A DNA stretch of 11,580 bases. It comes from Planctomycetota bacterium (GTDB taxonomy: Bacteria > Planctomycetota > Planctomycetia > Isosphaerales > Isosphaeraceae). Made by a program: the position numbers and the translations under genes. The stretch lies in contig JAJYCH010000068.1 of assembly GCA_021778575.1 (NCBI GenBank), positions 1-11,580 of the forward strand. The letters are read 5' to 3'. Positions within the stretch are counted from its first letter, which is position 1; each line of letters opens with the position of its first letter. Below the pieces are notes generated by a model. It saw only the letters and a list, made by a program, of their open reading frames with translations, did not search any database and was not told the origin of the DNA. This document shows, piece after piece, positions 1-5,899 of this stretch.

Positions 1-1
1 G

Positions 2-709
2 GGGAATTCGACGGTCGAGGTCGGCGACCTCTTTCAGGTCGAGGGGGACGGTTCCGACCAGCACTGGGTCTTCCAGGGAGACCTGCGTTCGATGGGTGGG
101 CTCGCGAGTGGCATGACCTCGGGAAAAATCGAGATTCATGGCGACGCCGGGCCGAGGCTGGGTTCCGGGATGTCCGGCGGTTCGATCGAGGTCGAAGGCT
201 CCGCGGGGGACTGGGCCGGTGCCGAGATGCGCGGGGGAAGCTTGAGAATTCGAGGAAACGCGGGAGACTTTCTGGGTGCCGCGCTGCCTGGGAGTCGGTT
301 AGGGATGCGTGACGGCATGATCCTGGTGGACGGCGACGCTGGCGACGACGCTGGTCTGCTCCTCCGTCGCGGGCTGATCGCTGTGGGCGGCCGGATCGGC
401 GCGAACCTGGGTCGGCGGATGATCGCCGGTTCGGTCTTCGGGTTTGGTGAGGTCGGCCCGGCGGTCGGTTTCGGGATGAAACGGGGCACCCTGGCGCTGT
501 TCGGGCTCGAAAATTTCGAGCCTTCGCCCGCCTTCGAACCGAGCGGGTCGTTCCGACCGCATTTTCTCACGCTTTACCTCCGACGGTTGAGGGAGTTGGG
601 ATTGAGTGTTCCGGACAGTGCTTTCACCCGGGCGATCCAGCGTTACAATGGGGATCGGGTCGAAAAAGGACGAGGCGAGATTCTGGTCGCATCGGCGCGG
701 CAAGTCTGA
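2..709 (+). CDS. fhcC: Formyltransferase/hydrolase complex subunit C (formylmethanofuran dehydrogenase subunit C family), 5' partial
   Basis: The reading frame is open from base 2 to the TGA at 707-709 with no stop, so the gene begins outside the window; about 235 residues are visible, against roughly 270 for the family. The first visible residues contain TVEVGDLFQVEG, followed by a chain of glycine-rich repeats about 19 residues apart (IEIHGDAGPRLGSGMSGG, IEVEGSAGDWAGAEMRGG, LRIRGNAGDFLGAALPG, ILVDGDAGDDAGLLLRRG). This is the right-handed beta-helix typical of FwdC/FmdC/FhcC and of the C-terminal domain of glutamate synthase. In bacteria FhcABCD transfers the formyl group from H4MPT to a methanofuran analogue and releases formate; subunit C is structural. 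FhcC comes last in the proteobacterial order fhcBADC, so the other fhc genes probably lie upstream. mch follows after 10 bases and fits the same pathway. A glutamate synthase fragment is excluded by the neighbours and the C-terminal sequence. Confidence 0.93.
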   Translation, partial: GNSTVEVGDLFQVEGDGSDQHWVFQGDLRSMGGLASGMTSGKIEIHGDAGPRLGSGMSGGSIEVEGSAGDWAGAEMRGGSLRIRGNAGDFLGAALPGSRLGMRDGMILVDGDAGDDAGLLLRRGLIAVGGRIGANLGRRMIAGSVFGFGEVGPAVGFGMKRGTLALFGLENFEPSPAFEPSGSFRPHFLTLYLRRLRELGLSVPDSAFTRAIQRYNGDRVEKGRGEILVASARQV

Positions 710-713
710 GAGG
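708..713 (+). promoter_or_regulatory. Ribosome binding site of mch
   Basis: GAGAGG lies six bases before the ATG at 720 and overlaps the fhcC stop codon. It favours that start over an in-frame ATG at 606 lying deep inside fhcC. Confidence 0.6.
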
Positions 714-719
714 CGGGCG

Positions 720-1670
720 ATGAATCTGAACGCGAGAGGGCTCGCTCTGGTCGAGTCGCTCAAGGGGCAGCTTGACGAGCTTCGAGTGGCCGAACACCCG
801 ATTGATGGCGGCGGACGCTATCTCGACTTCGGGATCACCAGCCTCGGTGGTCTCCGGGCGGGAATCGCCCTGGCTCGGGTCTGCCTGGCCGACCTGGCGG
901 ACGTCACGATCGTTCCCGGCGAGATCAAGGGGCAGGCGATCCCGAATATCCAGGTGGTCACCGATCACCCGCTCGAAGCCTGTTTGCAGAGTCAGTACGC
1001 CGGGTGGGCGATCTCGGAGGGGAAGTTCTTCGCGATGGGCTCCGGGCCGTTCCGCGCCGCCTATGCCCATGAACCGCTCTATGCCGAGTTTGGCTGGGGA
1101 GAAGCTGCAAATCAGGTCATCGGCGTTCTCGAAGGGAACAAGCCGCCAACCCCGGCGGTGGTGTCCAAGGTGGCCGAAGCTTGCCGGGTCGCCCCGGGTC
1201 GAGTGTCGCTCCTGATCGCGCCCACGGCCAGTCTGGCGGGAGGTTTACAGGTGGTGGCTCGATCGGTCGAGACCGCCTTGCACAAGCTTCATGAGCTCAA
1301 ATTCGACCTCAAGCGGGTCATCTCGGCGCAGGGCGTCGCGCCGTTGCCGCCGGTGGCTCGCAACGACCTCGCGGCGATCGGGCGGACCAATGACTCGATC
1401 CTTTACGGAGCCCGGGTCGTGCTCTACGTCACGGGGGATGACGCCAGTCTGACAGAGGTTGGCCCCAAGGTCCCATCATCGGCGTCTCGCGATCATGGCG
1501 AGCCGTTCGCTTCGATTTTTGCTCGCTATAACAACGACTTTTACGCGGTCGATCCGCATCTCTTCAGTCCGGCCGAGGTTGTCTTTCAGAACCTGGAGAC
1601 AGGCCGGGTGCAGTCATTCGGTCGGGTCGAGCCCGAGATCCTGGCGCGGTCGTTTTTCGATCAAGGTTAG
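720..1670 (+). CDS. mch: Methenyltetrahydromethanopterin cyclohydrolase
   Basis: Mch reversibly hydrolyses methenyl-H4MPT to 5-formyl-H4MPT in the cytoplasm, the step before FhcABCD in formaldehyde oxidation. The 316-residue product is the usual family length. It carries the conserved blocks of the archaeal and methylotroph enzyme: TDHPLEAC near 81-88, KFFAMGSGP at 102-110, LLIAPTASLAGGLQVVARSVET in the middle (a conserved stretch that includes APTAS), GRTNDSILYGA, then VPSSASRDHGEPF and NNDFYAVDPHLFSPAEV near the C-terminus. The frame extends upstream to an ATG at 606, but that would overlap fhcC by over 100 bases. The ATG at 720 has a good ribosome binding site and gives an N-terminus (MNLNARGLALVESL) that lines up with known Mch. 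The next gene starts three bases after the stop. Identification is very secure; physiological use for methylotrophy or only for formaldehyde detoxification cannot be read from the sequence. Confidence 0.95.
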   Translation: MNLNARGLALVESLKGQLDELRVAEHPIDGGGRYLDFGITSLGGLRAGIALARVCLADLADVTIVPGEIKGQAIPNIQVVTDHPLEACLQSQYAGWAISEGKFFAMGSGPFRAAYAHEPLYAEFGWGEAANQVIGVLEGNKPPTPAVVSKVAEACRVAPGRVSLLIAPTASLAGGLQVVARSVETALHKLHELKFDLKRVISAQGVAPLPPVARNDLAAIGRTNDSILYGARVVLYVTGDDASLTEVGPKVPSSASRDHGEPFASIFARYNNDFYAVDPHLFSPAEVVFQNLETGRVQSFGRVEPEILARSFFDQG

Positions 1671-1673
1671 TCG

Positions 1674-2561
1674 ATGAAACATCTGGTGGCGCTGGTTTCG
1701 GGGTTCGGCTGGCATGTTCAGGATCTCGCGCGAGCTTCGGCTCTGGTGGGTGTGAAGCTTGATCCGTTGCCATTCCCGAAGGTCGTGGGCGAGGTTGGAC
1801 GCAGTTTGTCGAGAGTCCTGGCAAGCGGATTCGACCTGGGCCAGGTCGATGGAATTCTGGTCCGGATGATGCCGCCGGGAAGTCTGGAGCAAGTTATCTT
1901 CCGGATGGATGCACTGCACCGGCTAGAGGCCCTGGGAGTGCCGATCTTCAATCCGCCGAGAGCCGTCGAGGCCGCCGTTGACAAATATCTGGCGCTGGCG
2001 CTGCTCGAAAGTCGCGGGATCGCGGTTCCCGAAACCTGGGTCGGCGAATCGGCGGCCGAGGCTCAGGCAGCGTTTGCCCGACTGGGCGGCGATGTCGTCG
2101 TCAAGCCGTTGTTCGGCTCGGAAGGGCGCGGGTTGGTCCGGGTCTCGGACCCGGAACTCGCTCTCCGGACATTCCGGACGCTCGAACGGATCGGTTGCGT
2201 TCTTTACGTACAAAAATATGTGCGTAATCCTGGCTATGACCTTCGGGCATTTGTCCTCGGCGGACGGGTGATCGGCTCGATCAGGCGCTATGCTCGGTCG
2301 GGCGAATGGCGGACCAACGTGGCGGTGGGCGGGCGTCCCGAAGTCTGCCGGCTCGATCCCGCGTCGGAACGCCTGGCGATCGAATCCGCAAGGGCCGTTG
2401 GCGCGATCATGGCGGGGGTCGACCTACTGCCCGACCTCGAACACGGCGGCAATACCGTGCTGGAGGTCAATGCCGTGCCCGGCTGGAAAGCCCTGGGGGC
2501 GTCGACCGGGGTGGACGTGGCGGCGGAGATTCTGGCCGAGCTTCGAGACTGGAAACAATGA
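1674..2561 (+). CDS. RimK/MptN/MfnD-like ATP-grasp ligase
   Basis: This 295-residue protein has the ATP-grasp layout: an N-terminal pre-ATP-grasp domain (about 1-95), DKYLALALLESRGIAVPETW at 103-122, an ATP-binding lysine in VVVKPLFGSEGRGL (K144), a second strand with YVQKYVRNPGYDLRAFVLGG near 178-197, and the metal-binding C-terminal motif TVLEVNAVPGW (E264, N266). Enzymes of this group join a carboxylate to an amine through an acyl phosphate, often adding glutamate. In methanogens, relatives ligate glutamate to H4MPT (MptN) or to tyramine in methanofuran (MfnD). Bacterial H4MPT is reported in the dephospho form without the hydroxyglutaryl tail, so a role in building the methanofuran analogue seems more likely; this is inference. 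An AAGG at 1663-1666, seven bases upstream, supports the ATG. The stop overlaps the start of the next gene as ATGA, indicating translational coupling. Confidence 0.85.
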   Translation: MKHLVALVSGFGWHVQDLARASALVGVKLDPLPFPKVVGEVGRSLSRVLASGFDLGQVDGILVRMMPPGSLEQVIFRMDALHRLEALGVPIFNPPRAVEAAVDKYLALALLESRGIAVPETWVGESAAEAQAAFARLGGDVVVKPLFGSEGRGLVRVSDPELALRTFRTLERIGCVLYVQKYVRNPGYDLRAFVLGGRVIGSIRRYARSGEWRTNVAVGGRPEVCRLDPASERLAIESARAVGAIMAGVDLLPDLEHGGNTVLEVNAVPGWKALGASTGVDVAAEILAELRDWKQ

Positions 2562-3439
2562 ACGAACATCTCGATCCATTCACGCCTGGCCAGCTCGCGC
2601 AACTTGCCTGCGTCCTCGAAGCGACGGCGCGCAAGCCGGGAAATGTCCACCGATATCGCGACTTTGCCGAAACCACCTACCTCGACTTTCTCCTGAGTGC
2701 CCTGGCGATTTCGGCATCACTCGACCGGGCTTCGGAGCAATCGCTGGGCCGGACGATCCTCGATTCTGTCGCGGCAACCCGCCGACTGGTTGGCACGAAT
2801 ACAAATCTGGGTATGATCTTGCTTCTGGCCCCACTGGCCTCGGTGCCGATCGGCGAGGAACTCCGGCCGGGTCTGGCGAGGGTTCTCGATTCGAGCACGA
2901 CCGCCGACGCCAAACTGGTCTATCAAGCGATCCGGCTGGCCAAGCCCGGCGGGCTCGGTCAGGTTGCCGATCAGGATATCGACGCCGAACCGACGGTCAC
3001 CCTCCGGGCCGCGATGAGCCTGGCGGCCGATCGTGACCTCATCGCCCGCCAGTACGACAATGGTTACCATGAAATCTTCGACCAGATTTACCCGAGCTTG
3101 AAGCAATCAATCGAGGCCGGATTCCCGCTCGAAACGGCGATCCTCACCGCTTTTATCCAATTTCTCGCGGCCGATCTCGATACCCTGATCGTCCGAAAAC
3201 GAGGCGTCGAAATGGCTCGCGAAGCCTCTTCGAAAGCCTCGGAGGTCCTCGAACGGGGCTGGCCGGACACTCTGGCGGGAATCGACGCATTTGTTCAGTT
3301 TGATGAATGGCTCCGCGCTGATGGTAACGCCCGCAACCCGGGCGCGACGGCCGACCTGACGACGGCCGCCTTGTTCGTCGCGCTCAGAGATGGGACAATC
3401 AAGTTCCCGATGGATCAGGTCTGGTCGCATCCGTCTTGA
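2558..3439 (+). CDS. CitG/MdcB-family protein (triphosphoribosyl-dephospho-CoA synthase homologue)
   Basis: The 293-residue product resembles the CitG family, whose founding members transfer the ribose-5'-triphosphate of ATP onto the ribose of dephospho-CoA, releasing adenine. Visible motifs are ARKPGNVHRYRDFAETTYLDF (about 24-44), matching the family's KPG-V block, and GTNTNLGMILLLAPLA (about 79-94), matching its nucleotide-binding N-T-N-x-G block. The rest is alpha-helical, with D/R-rich motifs such as YDNGYHEIFDQIYPSLKQ. No citrate or malonate decarboxylase gene is nearby, so the classical role is unlikely. Homologues of this family occur in H4MPT gene islands and in methanogens, where the function is not settled to my knowledge. 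Because the known chemistry builds an alpha-ribosyl link, a role in the ribose of the H4MPT side chain is an attractive inference. The frame is open further upstream, but the ATG at 2558 gives the ATGA overlap and places the KPG motif at the usual distance from the N-terminus. Confidence 0.83.
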   Translation: MNEHLDPFTPGQLAQLACVLEATARKPGNVHRYRDFAETTYLDFLLSALAISASLDRASEQSLGRTILDSVAATRRLVGTNTNLGMILLLAPLASVPIGEELRPGLARVLDSSTTADAKLVYQAIRLAKPGGLGQVADQDIDAEPTVTLRAAMSLAADRDLIARQYDNGYHEIFDQIYPSLKQSIEAGFPLETAILTAFIQFLAADLDTLIVRKRGVEMAREASSKASEVLERGWPDTLAGIDAFVQFDEWLRADGNARNPGATADLTTAALFVALRDGTIKFPMDQVWSHPS

Positions 3440-3482
3440 TCCTGGTCTGCTGATGAGACTTTTCTGATGAGGTCCGCCCGCC

Positions 3483-3980
3483 GTGCCTGGTTCACGTTAC
3501 AAGGTTCGAGTCACCAAGGATTACCTGGTCTTCTGCTCCGGACACTTCATCACCTACATGGGTGATCAGTGCGAGCGAATTCACGGGCACAACTATCGAA
3601 CCGCAGTCGAGGTCGAGGATGAGCTGGACAGCAACCATTACGTCTTCGACTTCATCGCTCTGAAGGATCTCACGCGGAAAATTGTTGATGAACTCGATCA
3701 CCGGATGCTCTTGCCGACCCGGTCCGACCGGATCAAACTGATCGAAGATGGCCCGAACTGGCGAGTCACCTACGAGGATCGCTACTGGAGCTTTCCGAAG
3801 GACGAGTGTGCACTCGTCCCCATCGCCAACACCACGGCCGAACTCCTGGGCAACTATATCGCCGAGCGGCTCCTCCAGGAATTCGCGAGCAACGGCTTGC
3901 CGGTTCCGCGAGTCCTTCGCGTCGAGGTCGAGGAAAGCTTCGGCCAGTCGGCCGAGTTCGAGTGGCGGCGTGACGACTGA
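3483..3980 (+). CDS. 6-pyruvoyl-tetrahydropterin synthase / QueD family protein
   Basis: The family acts on dihydroneopterin triphosphate, giving 6-pyruvoyl- or 6-carboxy-tetrahydropterin, or in some variants 6-hydroxymethyl-dihydropterin. The 165-residue product shows the zinc ligands H21 (FCSGHF) and H34/H36 in the CxxxHGH motif that starts at C30, the catalytic cysteine position. It also has D72-H73 (LDHRM), the NTTAE helix start near 116-120, and E149/E151 in VEVEES for pterin binding. About 25-30 residues (roughly 83-112) between the DH pair and NTTAE exceed the usual 120-residue QueD. Neighbouring H4MPT genes suggest a part in pterin supply for the cofactor, but queuosine biosynthesis is possible from sequence alone. 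The start is a GTG with GAGG at 3469-3472; the next in-frame methionine (M26) would remove H21. The 43 bases before it hold nothing else recognisable. Confidence 0.9.
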   Translation: MPGSRYKVRVTKDYLVFCSGHFITYMGDQCERIHGHNYRTAVEVEDELDSNHYVFDFIALKDLTRKIVDELDHRMLLPTRSDRIKLIEDGPNWRVTYEDRYWSFPKDECALVPIANTTAELLGNYIAERLLQEFASNGLPVPRVLRVEVEESFGQSAEFEWRRDD

Positions 3981-3995
3981 TCGGATTGGACCCTG

Positions 3996-4015
3996 CTTTC
4001 GTCCTCCCACGAAAG
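3996..4015 (+). other. Small perfect hairpin between the PTPS and GH5 genes
   Basis: CTTTCGT (3996-4002) and ACGAAAG (4009-4015) form a perfect 7-bp stem around the 6-base loop CCTCCC. It sits in the 51-base gap between the PTPS stop and the GH5 start. No T-run follows, so it is not a classical intrinsic terminator. It may be an attenuator or an mRNA processing/stability element, or chance. Confidence 0.35.
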
Positions 4016-4031
4016 AAAGAGATCAAGAACC

Positions 4032-5078
4032 ATGAATCGCTTACACCGCTGGATTTTCCTGGTCATCCTCGCCGCGACGGCACAACCGGTGCTCGCCGCC
4101 GATGATATCTTTCAGGTCAACAAGCGACTGGGCCGCGGGATCAACCTGGGCAATGCGCTCGATGCGCCGAGCGAAGGCTCCTGGGGTCTGACGCTTCAGG
4201 CCGACTACTTCGAGCAGATCAAGCAGGCCGGTTTTCAGTCGGTCCGCATCCCGATCCGCTGGGCCACCCATACCGGACCGGCTCCCGAGTTCACGGTTGA
4301 TCCGACGTTCTTCGCCCGGGTCGACTGGGCGATCGACCAGGCGCTCTCACGCGGGTTAATTGCCGTGATCAACGCCCATCATGATGACGACCTCTACAAA
4401 GACCCGGACAAGCACCAGGCCCGTCTCGAAGCAACCTGGAGACAGATTGCCAGGCGCTATCAAGGTCGGTCCGATCAACTTCTGTTTGAGCTGTTGAATG
4501 AGCCGAATGGCTCGTTGACCGACGACAAGTGGCAGGATCTGTTTCCCAAGCTCCTGGCGATCGTCCGCGAGTCCAACCCGAAGCGGGCCGTGATTATTGG
4601 TCCGGGCCACTGGAATAATGTCGAATCGTTGAAGGCTCTCGTGCTTCCTGAAAATGATCATAACCTGATCGCCACGTTCCATTATTACAACCCGTTCCAC
4701 TTCACCCATCAGGGGGCGGAATGGGTCGAGGGGAGCCAGGCCTGGAAGGGGGAGACCTGGACGGGAACCCCGGCGCAACGGGACGCGCTGAAGAAAGATT
4801 TCGCCAAGGCTTCGGAGTGGGGCCAGGCGCACAAGCGACCGATCTACGTCGGGGAATTCGGAGCCTATTCAGGCGCGGACATGACTTCACGTGCGATCTG
4901 GACGGCCGCTGTCGCTCGCGAATCCGAGCGGCTGGGTTTTTCGTGGGCCTACTGGGAATTTGCGTCGGGTTTTGGTGCCTTTGACAAGGAGACGAACCAG
5001 TGGCGGACCCCGTTGAAAGACGCGCTGGTTCCGCTGGATTCAAAGAAGGCTCAATCGAATCGCCCGAATGGACCTTGA
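4032..5078 (+). CDS. Secreted glycoside hydrolase family 5 enzyme (cellulase/endoglucanase-like)
   Basis: The 348-residue product starts with a signal peptide: basic MNRLHR, a hydrophobic core to about residue 18, and a likely cleavage near A22/A23 before DDIFQVN. The remainder is one TIM-barrel catalytic domain of clan GH-A. Recognisable GH5 elements are GRGINLGNALDAP (35-46), VRIPIRWATHT (71-81), AVINAHHDDD (111-120), LLNEPNG with the acid/base E157, ATFHYYNPFHFTH (about 214-226), IYVGEFGAYS with the nucleophile E275, and FSWAYWEF (303-310). All key residues are intact, so an active beta-1,4-glucanase or mannanase acting outside the cytoplasm is expected; the subfamily cannot be fixed by eye. 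No carbohydrate-binding or dockerin domain is present. Its position inside a cofactor/C1 operon is odd. Base composition looks like that of its neighbours. The 3' end overlaps the SDR gene by 11 bp. The ribosome binding site is weak (purine-rich AAAGAAAGAGA). Confidence 0.93.
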   Translation: MNRLHRWIFLVILAATAQPVLAADDIFQVNKRLGRGINLGNALDAPSEGSWGLTLQADYFEQIKQAGFQSVRIPIRWATHTGPAPEFTVDPTFFARVDWAIDQALSRGLIAVINAHHDDDLYKDPDKHQARLEATWRQIARRYQGRSDQLLFELLNEPNGSLTDDKWQDLFPKLLAIVRESNPKRAVIIGPGHWNNVESLKALVLPENDHNLIATFHYYNPFHFTHQGAEWVEGSQAWKGETWTGTPAQRDALKKDFAKASEWGQAHKRPIYVGEFGAYSGADMTSRAIWTAAVARESERLGFSWAYWEFASGFGAFDKETNQWRTPLKDALVPLDSKKAQSNRPNGP

Positions 5079-5847
5079 TGTCATGATTTCTGCGCGTGAA
5101 CTGACCGGAATGCGTGTCGCGGTCCTCGGCTCGACCACCGGTATCGGCCGAGCCGTGGCCCTCAAGCTCGCCGAAGCCGGTGCGGACGTGATCGTTCATG
5201 GTCGAAGTTCGGTGGACGAGGCCGAGAAAGTTGCCGGGCGGGTCCGGAACCTCGGCGGCCGCTCAGCCGTGATGATGGCCGATCTCGCCGATCGGGCTGC
5301 GGGCGATCATCTCGTCGAGACTGCCTGGAATCTCTGGGGCGGTCTCGACGCCTGGCTCCATCTGGCCGGAGCGGATACGTTGACGGGTCCGTCGGCGAAA
5401 CTTTCGTTTGAGGAAAAGCTTGACATGCTCTGGGAGGTCGACGTCGTCTCGACGCTTCGACTCTGCAAGAATGTCGGCCGGCGGATGGTGGGTCAGGGGC
5501 ATGGTTCGATCGTCACGATGGGTTGGGATCAGGCCGAGACCGGGATGGAAGGGGATTCGGGCGAGCTGTTCACCGCGATCAAAGGGGCAGTCCTCGCTTT
5601 CACGAGGAGCCTGGCGCTGAGTCTTGCTCCCAGGGTTCGGGTCAACGCGGTCTCGCCCGGCTGGATCAAGACCGACTGGGGAGAGACCGCGTCGTCGGTC
5701 TGGCAAGAACGGGTGCTCAAAGAAACACCGCTGGATCGTTGGGGCCAGCCCGACGACGTCGCGGACGCTTGCCGCTTCTTGATCGGACCGGGTTCGAGCT
5801 TCTTGACCGGGCAGGTCGTGCGGGTCAACGGTGGCGCGGTTCGCTGA
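5068..5847 (+). CDS. Short-chain dehydrogenase/reductase family protein with altered active site
   Basis: The 259-residue product is a classical-length SDR with a Rossmann fold: cofactor loop GSTTGIG at 21-27, VHGRS at 43-47 (arginine after the second strand, suggesting NADP(H)), D72 of MADL, and the C-terminal VNAVSPGWIKTDW and RWGQPDDVADACRFLIGP blocks. The usual NNAG is HLAG (98-101). The YxxxK motif reads FxxxK (F168, K172), and no serine stands 13 residues before it (Q155 there, D154 adjacent). It could therefore be catalytically unusual, or a binding or structural protein. The trypanosomatid pteridine reductase PTR1 is an SDR whose catalytic serine is replaced by aspartate, so a pterin substrate is conceivable given the operon; that is inference. 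The start is uncertain: ATGs at 5068, 5083 and 5110 all precede the first strand and none has a clear ribosome binding site. The 52 bases to the next gene hold nothing recognisable. Confidence 0.85.
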   Translation: MDLDVMISARELTGMRVAVLGSTTGIGRAVALKLAEAGADVIVHGRSSVDEAEKVAGRVRNLGGRSAVMMADLADRAAGDHLVETAWNLWGGLDAWLHLAGADTLTGPSAKLSFEEKLDMLWEVDVVSTLRLCKNVGRRMVGQGHGSIVTMGWDQAETGMEGDSGELFTAIKGAVLAFTRSLALSLAPRVRVNAVSPGWIKTDWGETASSVWQERVLKETPLDRWGQPDDVADACRFLIGPGSSFLTGQVVRVNGGAVR

Positions 5848-5899
5848 AGTTCGTGAATCCTGAAAATCGTCGGGTCGATCAGACGAGAAACGAGTAGTC

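Noticed and set aside
606..719. Upstream in-frame extension of mch to the ATG at 606
   Set aside because: It would overlap fhcC by over 100 bases, has no family similarity, and the ATG at 720 has a well-placed GAGAGG site.
2306..2557. Upstream in-frame extension of the CitG-like gene into the ATP-grasp gene
   Set aside because: The added residues are Arg/Gly-rich and match no family; the ATGA junction at 2558 is the normal arrangement.
3996..4015. Intrinsic transcription terminator
   Set aside because: The hairpin is not followed by a T-run on either relevant side, so it was kept only as an unassigned structure.
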